In this document: positions 44,151-54,734 of the stretch, piece after piece | Layout of the letters: each line of letters starts with the position of its first letter | How positions within the stretch are numbered: the stretch's first letter is position 1 | Assembly: GCF_017377875.1 (NCBI RefSeq) | Contig: NZ_CP070975.1 | Location: 2,170,001 to 2,234,000 of the forward strand | DNA from: Alcaligenes sp. SORT26 | GTDB lineage: Bacteria > Pseudomonadota > Gammaproteobacteria > Burkholderiales > Burkholderiaceae_B | Reading direction: 5' to 3' | Length of the DNA: 64,000 bases | Notes under the pieces: generated by a model | Databases searched by the model: none | What the model saw: only the letters and a program-made list of their open reading frames with translations | What the model was told of the DNA's origin: nothing | Made by a program: the position numbers and the translations under genes

Positions 44151-45377
44151 TCAGCCGGTCAAAGTGACGCGCGCAAACTTGCGCTTGCCCACTTGCAGCA
44201 CATAGCTGCCCGGCTCCAGTTGCAAACCTTTATCGTCCACACGCTCGCCATTAATGCGCACACCGCCCTGCTCCACGTTGCGCTGGGCTTCGCTGCTGGA
44301 AGCAACCAGACCCGCTTCGCGCAAGACACGCAGCAAGACCAGTTCGCCAGCCACGGTGACCTCGGGCATATCTTCGGGCATTTCGCCACGACGGAAACGG
44401 GCATCAAAGGTTTCCAGTGCCTGCTCGGCGGCTTGGGCATTGTGGAAACGCGTGACGATCTCCTGTGCCAGCTCCACTTTCACTTCGCGTGGGTTACGGC
44501 CTTCTTCAATCTGCTTTTGCAGACCGGCAATGTCTTCCAGGCTACGGAAAGACAGCAGCTCGAAGTAACGCCACATCAAGGTGTCGGAGATGGACATCAA
44601 CTTGCCGAACATGGAGTCCGGCGTTTCACTGATACCAATGTAATTGCCTTTGGACTTGGACATTTTCTCTACGCCGTCCAAACCCACCAGCAATGGCATG
44701 GTCAAAATACATTGCTGTTCCTGACCATATTCTTTTTGCAATTCACGGCCCACCAGCAAATTGAATTTCTGGTCGGTACCGCCCAATTCCACATCGGCTT
44801 TCAATTGAACGGAATCGTAGCCCTGCAATAGGGGATACAGAAACTCGTGCACCGAGATAGGCTGATTCGCTTTGAAGCGTTTGGTGAAATCATCACGCTC
44901 CATCATGCGGGCCACGGTATAGCGGGAAGCCAATTGAATCATGCCGCGCGAACCGAGCTTGTCGCACCATTCGGAGTTGTAGCGAACTTCCGTACGGGCG
45001 GGGTCCAGAACCAGCGAAGCCTGCTCGTAGTAGGTCTTGGCGTTGGCAATGACCTGCTCGGGCGTCAAAGGCGGGCGGGTGGTGTTGCGGCCGCTGGGAT
45101 CTCCGATGGTCGAGGTGAAGTCGCCAATCAAGAAGATGACGGTATGCCCCAGATCCTGTAGCTGGCGCATCTTGTTGAGCACCACCGTGTGCCCCAGATG
45201 AATATCGGGAGCCGTGGGGTCCAGACCCAGCTTAATCCGCAAGGGCTGTCCTGTTGCATGGCTGCGCGCCAGTTTGCGGGCAAACTCGGATTCGACGAGC
45301 AATTCGTCGCAACCACGTTTGACAATGGCTAAATCAGCCAGGACTTCTGGAGAAAGGGGCTCTGAGGGGGATGACAT
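44151..45377 (-). CDS. tyrS: Tyrosyl-tRNA synthetase
   Basis: A 408-residue class I synthetase. [19 protein letters not shown] carries the HIGH-type motif HLGH, and [11 protein letters not shown] the KMSKS loop. The C-terminal S4-like RNA-binding domain covers about 340-405 ([14 protein letters not shown]-like). It is essential for translation. The genes downstream are a PEBP-like gene and, further on, glyA. Confidence 0.97.
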   Translation of the reverse strand: MSSPSEPLSPEVLADLAIVKRGCDELLVESEFARKLARSHATGQPLRIKLGLDPTAPDIHLGHTVVLNKMRQLQDLGHTVIFLIGDFTSTIGDPSGRNTTRPPLTPEQVIANAKTYYEQASLVLDPARTEVRYNSEWCDKLGSRGMIQLASRYTVARMMERDDFTKRFKANQPISVHEFLYPLLQGYDSVQLKADVELGGTDQKFNLLVGRELQKEYGQEQQCILTMPLLVGLDGVEKMSKSKGNYIGISETPDSMFGKLMSISDTLMWRYFELLSFRSLEDIAGLQKQIEEGRNPREVKVELAQEIVTRFHNAQAAEQALETFDARFRRGEMPEDMPEVTVAGELVLLRVLREAGLVASSSEAQRNVEQGGVRINGERVDDKGLQLEPGSYVLQVGKRKFARVTLTG

Positions 45378-45619
45378 AACAAATCTGGTGACAAACTAAT
45401 GAGTAAAAATGCTCGAAAAATTAAGCCTAATGCGCTAGGATAGCCTGCTATTGCGACACGTGCTTAAGAATTGAGCAAGGTTTCGTAAACCCAATTATTT
45501 TATCATTCCCGCGCAGGTCAGATTGCCAGGGCTGGAATGTTCTGTCCGCCCAGTACAACTGACCTCCGCCTGCCAGCCGGGTGGACGGTGAACCGTACGT
45601 CCAACAAGGTTCTGGTTTT
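45378..45619. promoter_or_regulatory. Divergent gap between tyrS and the M23 peptidase gene
   Basis: About 240 bases that should hold both promoters. No hairpin or known leader motif was recognised. Confidence 0.35.
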
Positions 45620-46987
45620 ATGTTCAGCAAAGGGAAACGCTCCTCCTCCCACCTCGACATCCACCAGCCTCGGTCCGCCCGAGCCCTTTTTATCCGCGCC
45701 GGTTTAATCACGCTTGCCCTTGGCTCTTTTGTCGCCGCTGGTGCTCTTGCCGTGGTGATGCCCAGCAGCCCCGAACCCCTGATCTACCAAGCCCGCACAG
45801 CCCTGACCCTGCCGTCAGACCTGACCGTGCTGCAGACTCAGGATCAGCAAGCCTACATTACTGAAACCCGTATCCGCCGTGGCGACACCTTGTCCGCCTT
45901 GCTTCAGCGCATGGAAGTCAGCGAAGAAGGCCTGTTGCAGTTTCTGACGCACGACAAGCAAGCGCGATCTATCTACAAGCTGTACCCCGGCCGCACCGTA
46001 CAAGCCGCAATGGATGCCAATGGCAACTTGCAGTGGCTGCGCTACCGTCACACACCGTACTCCGAACAATCTGGCCAGGGCCTGGCCCGCTGGCTGGAAG
46101 TCCGTCCCAATGGCGACGATGGCTTTATCGCCCTGGAGCAGACCGACCTCACCCAGACCCGAGTGCGCGTGGCTCAAGCCACTATCAATAGCTCGCTGTT
46201 TGGTGCCAGCGATCAGGCCGGTATTCCCGACAACATCACCTTGCAAATGGCAGACGTGATGGGCAGCAAGATCGACTTCCTGAAAGACCTGCGCAAAGGC
46301 GACAGCTTCCGCGTGGTCTACGAGTCCTATGGTCACGAAGGCCAGGACGTGGGTTCGGGCCGCTTGCTGGCGGTGGAATTCATCAATCAGGGCAAAACCC
46401 ATGAAGCCGCCTGGTTCCAGCCTGACAATGGCTCCGGCGGTTACTACGACTTCAGCGGCCAAAGCCTGAAAGGCGCTTTCCTGCGTACCGCCCTGAAGTT
46501 CACCCGTATCAGCTCCACCTTTGGCGGTCGCCGCCACCCCGTACATGGCGGCTGGCGCGACCACAAGGGCGTGGACTACGCGGCTCCCTCGGGCACCCCC
46601 ATCCATGCCACAGCAGACGGCGTCGTTGAGTTCGTAGGCCGCCAGAACGGTTACGGCAACACCATTATTCTCAAGCACCACGGCGAGTTCACCACGCTGT
46701 ACGCCCACCAAAGCCGCTTTGCAGCAGGCCTGCGCAAGGGTGATCGCGTCGAGCAAGGTCAACTGATTGGTTACGTCGGCTCGACCGGCTGGGCGACTGG
46801 CCCGCACCTGCACTACGAATTCCGTATTGCACAAAAAGCGATTGACCCTCTGTCGGTAGACCTGCCCGTAGCACGTGTACTGGATGCTCCACAACGCAAG
46901 CAGTTCCAGCAAACACTGGCTTCCTACCAGAACAGCTTTGCCTTGCTGCACACAGGCGACGAGCCTGTAGCCTTGGCCAACCGCTAA
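45620..46987 (+). CDS. M23-family peptidoglycan metallopeptidase (membrane-anchored)
   Basis: A 455-residue protein with one N-terminal membrane helix (about 25-50), a LysM-like/OapA-like region with RIRRGDTLSALLQRM, and a C-terminal M23 LytM domain (about 310-415). The catalytic zinc motifs are intact: HKGVDYAAPSGTPIHA and GPHLHYEFRI. ATG 45620 (AAGG ten bases upstream) is chosen over GTG 45581. The family cuts peptide cross-links in the periplasm. The gene is followed five bases later by anmK, linking wall turnover to muropeptide recycling. Confidence 0.92.
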   Translation: MFSKGKRSSSHLDIHQPRSARALFIRAGLITLALGSFVAAGALAVVMPSSPEPLIYQARTALTLPSDLTVLQTQDQQAYITETRIRRGDTLSALLQRMEVSEEGLLQFLTHDKQARSIYKLYPGRTVQAAMDANGNLQWLRYRHTPYSEQSGQGLARWLEVRPNGDDGFIALEQTDLTQTRVRVAQATINSSLFGASDQAGIPDNITLQMADVMGSKIDFLKDLRKGDSFRVVYESYGHEGQDVGSGRLLAVEFINQGKTHEAAWFQPDNGSGGYYDFSGQSLKGAFLRTALKFTRISSTFGGRRHPVHGGWRDHKGVDYAAPSGTPIHATADGVVEFVGRQNGYGNTIILKHHGEFTTLYAHQSRFAAGLRKGDRVEQGQLIGYVGSTGWATGPHLHYEFRIAQKAIDPLSVDLPVARVLDAPQRKQFQQTLASYQNSFALLHTGDEPVALANR

Positions 46988-46992
46988 AGCCG

Positions 46993-48090
46993 ATGCAAGC
47001 CCCCCTGTTTATCGGACTGATGTCTGGTACCAGCATGGACGGTGTAGATGCCGTGCTGGCATCCTTCGGCCCACAGGGGGCACAGATACACCAAACCCAC
47101 AGCCTGCCCATGCCAGCCGCTCTGCGAGACGAGCTGCTGGCTTTGCAGCACCCCGGGCACAACGAGCTGGCCCGCGCCAGTATGGCCGCCCTGCAGCTTA
47201 CCGAACTCTACGCCCAAGCCTGCCAACCCTGGACTCAAGGCCCGGAAAAAGACCTGATCCAGGCGATTGGCGTACACGGCCAGACTATCCGCCATGCGCC
47301 TGACCAAGGCTATACCCTGCAATTGAATGCCCCTGCCCTGCTGGCCGAACGCTGTGGGGTGGATGTGATTGCGGATTTCCGCAGCCGAGATATCGCAGCG
47401 GGTGGACAAGGTGCGCCTTTGGTGCCTATTGTTCATGAGGCGCTCTTCCGTCACGAGCATGGCCGCGTCATTCTGAACCTGGGCGGGATTGCGAATATTT
47501 CCCTGCTACTGCCTGGGCGTGATGTGTTTGGCTTCGATACCGGCCCGGCAAATATGTTGCTGGATGCCTGGGTGAACAAACATCAAGGCCAGCCCTACGA
47601 TAAAGATGGACAGTGGGCCAATAGCGCTACCTCTGACCCCGCCCTGCTCGCCAGCCTGTTAAGCGAACCCTGGCTTGCTCTGCCTGCGCCTAAATCCACA
47701 GGCCGTGATCTGTTCAACTTAGGGTGGTTACAGGAGCATCTGGATCGTGTTGATCCGAAAGGCGAGCTTCAACCTGCTGTAGTGCAATCCACTCTGATGG
47801 ATCTGACGGCTCATAGCATTGCACAGGCTATCCGGCCTTACGCAGATCAGACTCAGGAATTGATTGTGTGTGGCGGTGGCGCTGCCAATCCAGCCATGCT
47901 GAAACGCTTGGGCGCTCTAGTGGCGATGCCGATCCGCTCCAGCGCCGAGCTGGGCATGGATCCGCAATCCATCGAAGCTCTGGCCTTTGCCTGGCTGGCT
48001 TACGCGCATATCGAACGCATTCCTGCGGGACTGCCCGCTGTGACAGGTGCGCGACGTGCGACGGTGCTGGGTGCTTGTTATCCGGCTTGA
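46993..48090 (+). CDS. anmK: Anhydro-N-acetylmuramic acid kinase
   Basis: A 365-residue cytoplasmic kinase that converts recycled anhydroMurNAc to MurNAc-6-phosphate. LMSGTSMDGVDAVLASF at the N-terminus, VHGQTIRH, NLGGIANIS, FDTGPANMLLDAW and ELIVCGGGAANP are the family's ATPase-fold motifs. It is coupled to the M23 peptidase upstream. A strong terminator follows at 48212. Confidence 0.96.
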   Translation: MQAPLFIGLMSGTSMDGVDAVLASFGPQGAQIHQTHSLPMPAALRDELLALQHPGHNELARASMAALQLTELYAQACQPWTQGPEKDLIQAIGVHGQTIRHAPDQGYTLQLNAPALLAERCGVDVIADFRSRDIAAGGQGAPLVPIVHEALFRHEHGRVILNLGGIANISLLLPGRDVFGFDTGPANMLLDAWVNKHQGQPYDKDGQWANSATSDPALLASLLSEPWLALPAPKSTGRDLFNLGWLQEHLDRVDPKGELQPAVVQSTLMDLTAHSIAQAIRPYADQTQELIVCGGGAANPAMLKRLGALVAMPIRSSAELGMDPQSIEALAFAWLAYAHIERIPAGLPAVTGARRATVLGACYPA

Positions 48091-48211
48091 AAGCCATCTT
48101 GACGTAGCAAGGCTACTTTAAAGACCTACAGAACCCTAATCCGTCGGTCAGAGCCAAGCCGACAACGTCGAAACTAAGCAGCCGCACCTGGACTCCCAGC
48201 CCTAGTAAACA

Positions 48212-48252
48212 AAACACCCCAGACCCTGCATTCAGAGTCTGGGGTGTTTTTA
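48212..48252. terminator. Terminator between convergent anmK and erpA
   Basis: A 13-bp perfect stem, AAACACCCCAGAC (48212-48224) with GTCTGGGGTGTTT (48237-48249), 12-base loop, T-rich on the right and A-rich on the left. It can serve both directions. Confidence 0.88.
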
Positions 48253-48305
48253 TATAAACCTACTTAAGCCGCCAGCGCTGAACTAACAGCGCCAGCCCTG
48301 CCTTC

Positions 48306-48674
48306 TTACATCGTGAAGGAAGAGCCGCAACCGCAGGTAGTTGTCGCATTAGGATTACGGATAACGAACTGAGCACCGTCCAGGTCGTCTTTGTAATCAA
48401 TCTCTGCGCCCACCAGATATTGGAAGCTCATGGCGTCAACCAGCAGTTGCACGCCATCTTTATCAATAATGGTGTCGTCGTCGTTAACCAGTTCGTCAAA
48501 AGTGAAGCCGTACTGGAAGCCGGAACAGCCGCCACCTTGCACGAAGACGCGCAGCTTCAGTTCGGGGCTGCCTTCTTCAATCAGGAGCTCACGGACCTTC
48601 TCAACCGCTGAATCAGTAAAGATCAGTGGGGAAGGAGGGGCTTGCAGATCAACGGATTCGGTAAGAGTGCTCAT
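48306..48674 (-). CDS. erpA: Iron-sulfur cluster insertion protein ErpA
   Basis: A 122-residue A-type carrier that hands [Fe-S] clusters to target enzymes. The three ligand cysteines are in [12 protein letters not shown] and [12 protein letters not shown] 48674 has AGGAG six bases upstream; a longer frame to 48731 is rejected. It lies downstream of the DUF6776-like gene, as in many betaproteobacteria. Confidence 0.95.
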   Translation of the reverse strand: MSTLTESVDLQAPPSPLIFTDSAVEKVRELLIEEGSPELKLRVFVQGGGCSGFQYGFTFDELVNDDDTIIDKDGVQLLVDAMSFQYLVGAEIDYKDDLDGAQFVIRNPNATTTCGCGSSFTM

Positions 48675-48754
48675 GTGGTTCTCCTGCCGGCCCCCGCCGG
48701 CATGAATAATTATCATGTGATCGCCTTGCACATGACCACCCGTGGGTTGGGTGA

Positions 48755-49498
48755 TTAGTCTGGCTGGGCGATTTTTTCCTGGCGGGAGGCGCGGATAACG
48801 CTTCCTTCCAGGACATTCAGCGTCAAGGCGGTGGGCTCAAAGTCTGGCGGTAAAGCCAGCCAACCCATGGCGCGCTGAAACTGGTTGAAGTTTAAAACCA
48901 AGGGATCAATCTGTTCTACAGATGACTCTGCCAGCGCCGAGTCCGGCCCGGAACTGGGTGATAGATCGATTTTAACGGTTTTTCCGCCTTGCCGCCCAGT
49001 CAACTGAAACTGAAGACGACCGGAAAAAGTCTTTCCTTCTGGGGCGTTACGTTGCAGCACCACCTTGTACTCCAGCAAATCGCCCCGTTTACTAACGTCC
49101 AAGGCCCGGACAGTGACAGAGCCGCTGGGGCCTGGAGGGAGCAACTGCTCGTAAAAGGCCAGTTGTTCGCGTGTCTGCGCCAGCTCAGTCTGGGTAGCGA
49201 GCAAGGACTTTTCCAAACCCTTGCGGGTGCTCTCTTCCAGAACCAGTTGCCCGCGCAAGCCTTCAAACTCGCTTTGTATCTGCTGCAAGGATTGCTGGCT
49301 ACGCGTCAAATTCTGCATAGCCAACTGAATTTGTTCGGACTGATCAGCCGGTTGCGTCAGACTGCGATATAGCCACAGGCCTCCGCCGCCCAACAGCACG
49401 CCGACTAATACAGCTAATGCAATGATAGACGCCCCGCCCCGCGAACGGGAGGGAGCGACAGTCTGAGAAGTGGTTTGCGGTGATTCAGCCATAAACAT
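48755..49498 (-). CDS. Membrane-anchored coiled-coil protein (DUF6776-like)
   Basis: A 247-residue protein with one membrane helix (about 25-45) and a long coiled coil (about 55-120, rich in Gln/Glu/Leu). A periplasmic beta-rich domain (about 125-240) starts [27 protein letters not shown]. It lies between argC and erpA, a conserved betaproteobacterial position. The role is unknown; the shape suggests an envelope scaffold. Confidence 0.82.
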   Translation of the reverse strand: MFMAESPQTTSQTVAPSRSRGGASIIALAVLVGVLLGGGGLWLYRSLTQPADQSEQIQLAMQNLTRSQQSLQQIQSEFEGLRGQLVLEESTRKGLEKSLLATQTELAQTREQLAFYEQLLPPGPSGSVTVRALDVSKRGDLLEYKVVLQRNAPEGKTFSGRLQFQLTGRQGGKTVKIDLSPSSGPDSALAESSVEQIDPLVLNFNQFQRAMGWLALPPDFEPTALTLNVLEGSVIRASRQEKIAQPD

Positions 49499-49527
49499 TT
49501 GACCTGTTCACCAAGACCAAGTTCCCT

Positions 49528-50592
49528 TTAAGGCAAAATAGCAACGTGATTCAAACCTGTTTGCTCTGGCAGACCAAACAAGATGTTCATATTCTGCACA
49601 GCCTGGCCCGAAGCACCTTTAACCAGATTGTCCTGCACCACCAGAATGATCAGTTGGTCGCCATTACCGGGGCGTTGCACGGAAATACGCAACTGGTTGG
49701 AAGCACGTACCGAGCGGGTTTCTGGCAAAGTACCGGCAGGCAGAACGTCCACAAAGGTTTCCTGAGCGTAGCGCTGCTCGTACAACGCCTGGAAGTCTGT
49801 ATCCATGGCTTCGGGCTTGATGCGCGCGTAGATCGTGGAGAACATGCCGCGAATCATGGGCACCAAGTGAGGCACAAAGGTCAGACCGACCGGGCCGCCT
49901 GCCAAGCGCTGCAACTGCTCCACAATTTCTGGATGGTGACGGTGCCCCGACACGCCGTAGGCCTTGAAGTTGTCGCTGGCCTCGGCAAACAGATTGGGAA
50001 CCGAAGCCCCTTTACCGGCACCGGACACACCCGATTTGCAGTCTGCAATCAGATGCTGGGTATCAACCAGCGCTTTACCGCCTTCCAGCAAGGGAGCCAG
50101 GCCCAGCAACACGGTGGTGGGGTAGCAACCAGGGTTACCAATTACCTTGGCTTGGGCAATTTTGTCGCGCAGCAGCTCGGGCAAACCGTAAGCCGATTGG
50201 CTCAGGATATCCGGGCATGAGTGCTCCATCTTGTACCACTTCTGGAATACGTCCGTATCTTGCAGACGAAAGTCGGCAGCCAGGTCAATAACGCACACGC
50301 CTGCTTCCAGCAGACGCTCAACCTGGCTCATGGCTACGCCATGCGGAGTGGCAAAGAACACCACATCGCACTGTTCCAGATTCGCGTTTTCTGGGGTAGA
50401 GAACTTCAGGTTCACATGGCCACGCAAGTTCGGATACATATCCGACACTGGCACGCCGTCCTCTTTACGCGAGGTAATGGCGACCAGCTCAACCTGGGGG
50501 TGCTGACTTAACAGACGCAGCAACTCGACCCCGGTGTAACCTGTACCGCCGACAATCCCTACCTTGATCCGGGTATCGCTATGTGTAGCCAT
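49528..50592 (-). CDS. argC: N-acetyl-gamma-glutamyl-phosphate reductase
   Basis: A 354-residue NADPH enzyme of arginine synthesis. ATG 50592 (AGGA six bases upstream) is chosen over 50619. [19 protein letters not shown] is the Rossmann motif, [12 protein letters not shown] has the catalytic Cys, and [12 protein letters not shown] the substrate-binding His. It lies downstream of rplM-rpsI beyond a terminator. Confidence 0.97.
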   Translation of the reverse strand: MATHSDTRIKVGIVGGTGYTGVELLRLLSQHPQVELVAITSRKEDGVPVSDMYPNLRGHVNLKFSTPENANLEQCDVVFFATPHGVAMSQVERLLEAGVCVIDLAADFRLQDTDVFQKWYKMEHSCPDILSQSAYGLPELLRDKIAQAKVIGNPGCYPTTVLLGLAPLLEGGKALVDTQHLIADCKSGVSGAGKGASVPNLFAEASDNFKAYGVSGHRHHPEIVEQLQRLAGGPVGLTFVPHLVPMIRGMFSTIYARIKPEAMDTDFQALYEQRYAQETFVDVLPAGTLPETRSVRASNQLRISVQRPGNGDQLIILVVQDNLVKGASGQAVQNMNILFGLPEQTGLNHVAILP

Positions 50593-50696
50593 GAACTTTC
50601 CTGAAAGAGAGACGAGCAAAAAATTCTATCTTAACGTAGTCCTGCCTGTTCTCAAGTACCAGACCGAGCAAAGCAGGACAAATGTAGCCAGCAAAC

Positions 50697-50724
50697 AAAA
50701 ACCCCGGACAAGTCCGGGGTTTTT
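50697..50724 (-). terminator. Terminator after rpsI
   Basis: ACCCCGGAC (50701-50709) pairs with GTCCGGGGT (50712-50720). On the minus strand it is followed by a T-run. It lies 28 bases after the rpsI stop and upstream of argC. Confidence 0.88.
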
Positions 50725-50752
50725 GAGCACCATAAACAGGTCGCGAGGCGAA

Positions 50753-51145
50753 TTAACGCTTGCTGAACTGTTTGCGGCGACGTGCTTTGTGGAGACCGAC
50801 TTTCTTACGCTCAACAGCACGAGCGTCACGAGTCACCAAGCCAGCTTGTTTCAGTTCTGTCTTCAGTGTTGCATCGTAGTCGATCAGAGCGCGGGTGATG
50901 CCGTGACGGGCAGCACCGGCTTGGCCGCTTTCGCCGCCGCCATGCACGTTGATCTTGATGTCGAACGATTCAACATGGTTGGTCAGCACCAGTGGCTGAC
51001 GCACAATCATGCGACCCGTTTCGCGAGCAAAGTATTCGTCAACAGGCTTGCCGTTGACTACGATTTGGCCCGAACCCTTCTTGATGAAGACACGAGCAAC
51101 GGAGGTCTTGCGACGGCCCGTACCGTAATTCCAGTTACCGATCAT
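50753..51145 (-). CDS. rpsI: Ribosomal protein S9
   Basis: A 130-residue small-subunit protein. [19 protein letters not shown] at the N-terminus and the basic tail [19 protein letters not shown], which reaches into the P site, are diagnostic. It follows rplM by nine bases. Confidence 0.99.
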   Translation of the reverse strand: MIGNWNYGTGRRKTSVARVFIKKGSGQIVVNGKPVDEYFARETGRMIVRQPLVLTNHVESFDIKINVHGGGESGQAGAARHGITRALIDYDATLKTELKQAGLVTRDARAVERKKVGLHKARRRKQFSKR

Positions 51146-51154
51146 GACCTATCC

Positions 51155-51583
51155 TTAGATGTCCAGAGTTTTAGGCTGTTGAGCACTATGAGGATGCTCG
51201 GCACCAGCGTAAACCTTCAGTTTCTTGGCCATGGCGTAGCCCAGAGGGCCCTTAGGCAACATACCCTTGACGGCCTTTTCAACGGCACGGCCAGGGAAGC
51301 GCTCTTGCATGGTTTGGAAGTTGGTTTCGTAAATACCGCCTGGGTAATTCGAGTGACGATAGTACTTCTTATCCTGCGCTTTGTTACCGGTCACGGCAAT
51401 GTCAGCAGCGTTGATGATAATGATGTAATCGCCGGTATCAACGTGAGGGGTGTATTCGGGTTTGTGCTTACCACGCAAACGGCGTGCGACTTCGCTGGCC
51501 ACACGACCAAGGACTTTGCCTTTAGCGTCAATCACAAACCAGTCACGTTTGACTTCAAGCGGCTTGGCCACGAAGGTCTTCAT
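51155..51583 (-). CDS. rplM: Ribosomal protein L13
   Basis: A 142-residue large-subunit protein. [40 protein letters not shown] and [18 protein letters not shown] are canonical. It is the first gene of rplM-rpsI. The upstream AT-rich gap holds its promoter. Confidence 0.99.
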   Translation of the reverse strand: MKTFVAKPLEVKRDWFVIDAKGKVLGRVASEVARRLRGKHKPEYTPHVDTGDYIIIINAADIAVTGNKAQDKKYYRHSNYPGGIYETNFQTMQERFPGRAVEKAVKGMLPKGPLGYAMAKKLKVYAGAEHPHSAQQPKTLDI

Positions 51584-51912
51584 GATGGTTCCTAAATATT
51601 AAAATTCTGGGTCAAAGCAACATGCTTGGCCCATACAATCCACCCGCTTTTACAAGCTGGGCAGCTCCATTCAGCCCTGCCAAGACGTTATATTCCGCCC
51701 GTGCATTTCTGCCAAATAGCTCGCCATAATAACATAAATAGTGGATAACACTAGGGTTTCGTGTGAAAACACGGGCTTTTTGCCACATCCAGCCCCCTTC
51801 TCATAGAGGGAAAGCGCATTAAAAACCCCTGCCTTCCAATTGGAAAACAGGGGTTGATAAGACTGGCCGTCGAACCGGAACAGATTGCTCTGCCCGATCC
51901 AAGCTACGGGGA
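51584..51912. other. Gap upstream of rplM
   Basis: About 330 bases holding the rplM promoter region (AT-rich near 51720-51750) and the terminator of the TRAP gene at 51824-51855. No further gene was supported. Confidence 0.5.
51824..51855 (-). terminator. Terminator of the TRAP binding-protein gene
   Basis: AACCCCTG (51824-51831) pairs with CAGGGGTT (51848-51855), with an inner TTCCAATTGGAA palindrome. On the minus strand a TTTTTAATG run follows. Confidence 0.8.
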
Positions 51913-53016
51913 TCAGCCTTTTTTCTGGTTTGCCAGAGCAATGCCCAGGTAGTTGTCGTAGGAACCTTCAGCGACACGGAACCAAGGCACGATCGCGTCA
52001 CGGAAGCCCATGTAGTCGTCGTGAATCTTCTTGAACATAGGATCCTTGTCGCAGAATTCCTTGTACAGAATGTTGGAAGTCTTGAAGGACTCGTCCATCA
52101 CGTCGCGCGGGAAGGCTTTCAATACAGCACCGCTGGCAATCAGACGACGCAAAGCGGCGGGGCTTTGAGCATCGTACTGGGAGATCATGCGCTCGCCTGC
52201 GGCACGCGAAGCAATTTCAATCAAGGACTGATATTGCTTGGGCAGTGCTTTGAACGCAGCATCGTTCACGTACAAGGACACTTGGGCCGAACCTTCCCAC
52301 CAACCGGGGTAGTAGTAGTATTTGGCCACTTTCTGGAAGCCCAGCTTCTCGTCGTCCACAGGACCCACGAATTCCACGGCGTCCAGCGTACCTTTTTCCA
52401 GCGAAGGATAAATATCGCCTGGTGGCACTTGCTGAGGCACCACGCCCATGCGGGCCAGCACTTCACCGGCAAAACCGGCTGTACGCATCTTCAGACCTTT
52501 CAGATCTTCCAGGGAATTGATTTCCTTGCGGTACCAACCACCCATCTGGGTGCCGGTGTTACCGAACGCAAAGTTGACGATGTTACGAGTCGCGAACAGT
52601 TCACGCAGCAGCTTGGTGCCGTTACCTTCCTGCATCCAGGCATTCATCTGACGCGCGTTCAGGCCGAAAGGCACTGCCGTGTCGAAGCTGAAAGAAGGAT
52701 CTTTACCGTAGTAGTAATAGGAAGCTGTCTGACCACACTCCACCGTGCCGTTGCTGACCGCATCCATCACGCCAAAACCAGGAACGATTTCACCAGCAGG
52801 GTACAGACGGATGTTGAAGTTGCCGTCCGAGGCCTCTTCCACCATCTTGCAAAACGCCTGGGCTGTAGAAAACAGAGCCGGGGTAGCGGGACCGTAAGTC
52901 GATGTCAGCTTCCAATTAACCTTGGGATTGCTTTGGGCAATAGCAGGAGCAGCAATAGCGGCAGTGCTGGCGACGGCGCCAAGACCTGCCTTTTTCAGAA
53001 ACGAGCGACGCTGCAT
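51913..53016 (-). CDS. TRAP transporter periplasmic binding protein (DctP family)
   Basis: A 367-residue receptor. ATG 53016 has AAGGAGG seven bases upstream. The signal begins MQRRSFLKKAGLGAVAS, a Tat-like pattern, cleaved near AIAQ. VNWKLTSTYGPATPALF, LKGLKMRTAGFAGEVLARMG and DAVEFVGPVDDEKLGF match the subgroup binding 2-oxo acids or related monocarboxylates (TakP-like). No dctQ or dctM gene is adjacent, so it is an orphan receptor here. Confidence 0.9.
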   Translation of the reverse strand: MQRRSFLKKAGLGAVASTAAIAAPAIAQSNPKVNWKLTSTYGPATPALFSTAQAFCKMVEEASDGNFNIRLYPAGEIVPGFGVMDAVSNGTVECGQTASYYYYGKDPSFSFDTAVPFGLNARQMNAWMQEGNGTKLLRELFATRNIVNFAFGNTGTQMGGWYRKEINSLEDLKGLKMRTAGFAGEVLARMGVVPQQVPPGDIYPSLEKGTLDAVEFVGPVDDEKLGFQKVAKYYYYPGWWEGSAQVSLYVNDAAFKALPKQYQSLIEIASRAAGERMISQYDAQSPAALRRLIASGAVLKAFPRDVMDESFKTSNILYKEFCDKDPMFKKIHDDYMGFRDAIVPWFRVAEGSYDNYLGIALANQKKG

Positions 53017-53299
53017 GAATAACCTCCTTGTGGGTATTCGACGATAATTGGGAAATATTTTTATGCTATGGATAGTACACTGGCGCGCCCCGAATGGGGG
53101 GCTGGGAAAGCCCGGATTATCCCGCAAATCAGGCCCTATCTTGTCGGCTCCTTGATCTGGAACACCTGAGCGGCGCCCCATAGAAAACGGCCTGAGCAGG
53201 AAGCAACTCCGAACTCAGACCGTCATCCTCTGGTTTCTGGCAGCCCGCTTGCCTATGACAAGGCATGGCGGGCTGACCCGGTATTCCAGACAGCCGGGA
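53017..53299. other. Intergenic, promoter region of the TRAP gene
   Basis: About 280 bases between pmbA and the TRAP gene. CCTGTCGGCTCC-type GC hairpins are weak. No gene was supported. Confidence 0.35.
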
Positions 53300-54667
53300 T
53301 CAGGAACCGGCCACCGACATCTGCTCGATCAGGATGGAACCCGTACGCTTGGAGCCCGCCGCAAAGGTATCGGCACCTACCGCCACAATCTGCGCGAACA
53401 TCTCGGCCAGATTACCGGCAATCGTGATCTCTTCCACAGCGTGCTGAATACGGCCGTTTTCCACCCAATAGCCAAAAGCACCACGCGAGTAATCGCCTGT
53501 CAGGTAATTGATACCCTGGCCGATCAGCTCGGTAACCAGCAAACCACGGCCCATTTTCTTGAGCATGGCCTCCAGATCGTCCTCGGGACGAGTCAGACGT
53601 GAGCTGAGCAGCAGATTATGCGAGCCTCCCGCATTTCCTGTGGAAGGCATGCCCAGCTTGCGGCCGGCATAGGAGGACAGGAAGTAGCCTTTCAGCTCTC
53701 CGCCACGCACCACATCACGATCACTGGTACGCACCCCTTCCGAGTCAAACGGAGCACTACCCATGGCAGCGGCCAGATGCGGGCGCTCCAGCACATCAAT
53801 GTGCTTGGCCATGACAGATTTACCCAGGGAATCCAGCAAGAAACTGGTTTTGCGATACAGCGCCGAGCCGCTGGTGGCCTGCACCAGGGCACCGATCAGG
53901 CCCACAGCCAGCGGGGCCTCGAACAAGACCGGATAGCGGCCAGTAGGAATACGTCGTGCCGACAGGCGCGACAAGGTGCGTTCAGCCGAATAGCGCCCCA
54001 CCGACTCCGGGCTGGCTAAACGGGAAGGGTCGCGCGAGCTGCTGTACCAGTAATCACGGTGCATATTGTCGCCCTTGCCTGCAATCGGGCTGACACTGAG
54101 CGAGTGACGGCTATATGGGTAGCCACCCAAGAAGCCGCGGCTATTACCCATCACAAAATGCCCTTCCAGCGTATCTACCGATGCGCCTTCGGAATTGCTG
54201 ATCAGCGGGCTCAATTCCAGCGCAGCCTGCTCGGCACGAATCGCCAGCTTGGCCGCCTGGTCAGCATCCAGCATCCAGGGGTGATGCAAGTGCAGATCGG
54301 GATAGCTTTGGGCCAGCATGTCTTTTTCAGGCAAACCGGCAAAAGGATCTTCGGCGGTATAGCGGGCAATATGCCAGGCAGCCTCCACCGTTTCACGCAA
54401 GGCTTTGACGGAAAAATCCGACGTCGAGGCCGAACCACTGCGCTGACCGGCAAACACGGTCACACCCAAGGAGCGGTCTTGCGTCTGCTCTACCGTTTCC
54501 AGTTCAAGCTGGCGCACGGAGACCGCCAAACCTTTGTTTTCAGAAATATCGACGGCCGCATCACTGGCGCCCAGTTTTTTGGCATGCCGCAGCGCTTCAT
54601 CCACCAATTCGCAAAACTGGAACTGATTGGCGCTGATCGACAATTGAGAAATAGTTGGTTGACTCAT
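53300..54667 (-). CDS. pmbA: Metalloprotease-related protein PmbA/TldE
   Basis: A 455-residue member of the TldD/PmbA family, which works with TldD to process microcin and antitoxin peptides. GSASTSDFSVKALRETVEAA, HRDYWYSSSRDPSRL, LGMPSTGNAGGSHNL and YLTGDYSRGAFGYWVENG are canonical. TldE lacks the HExxH of TldD, as here. It is divergent from yjgA, the usual neighbour in proteobacteria. TldD is not in the window. Confidence 0.95.
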   Translation of the reverse strand: MSQPTISQLSISANQFQFCELVDEALRHAKKLGASDAAVDISENKGLAVSVRQLELETVEQTQDRSLGVTVFAGQRSGSASTSDFSVKALRETVEAAWHIARYTAEDPFAGLPEKDMLAQSYPDLHLHHPWMLDADQAAKLAIRAEQAALELSPLISNSEGASVDTLEGHFVMGNSRGFLGGYPYSRHSLSVSPIAGKGDNMHRDYWYSSSRDPSRLASPESVGRYSAERTLSRLSARRIPTGRYPVLFEAPLAVGLIGALVQATSGSALYRKTSFLLDSLGKSVMAKHIDVLERPHLAAAMGSAPFDSEGVRTSDRDVVRGGELKGYFLSSYAGRKLGMPSTGNAGGSHNLLLSSRLTRPEDDLEAMLKKMGRGLLVTELIGQGINYLTGDYSRGAFGYWVENGRIQHAVEEITIAGNLAEMFAQIVAVGADTFAAGSKRTGSILIEQMSVAGS

Positions 54668-54734
54668 TGCTACTCTTTGAGGGTTAGGCGGTTATCATAG
54701 CCAATTGGCGACAATCTTTGCTATTTCACTTCTT

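Noticed and set aside
45815-46951. 378-codon minus-strand frame
   Set aside because: It is antisense to the M23 peptidase with intact zinc motifs.
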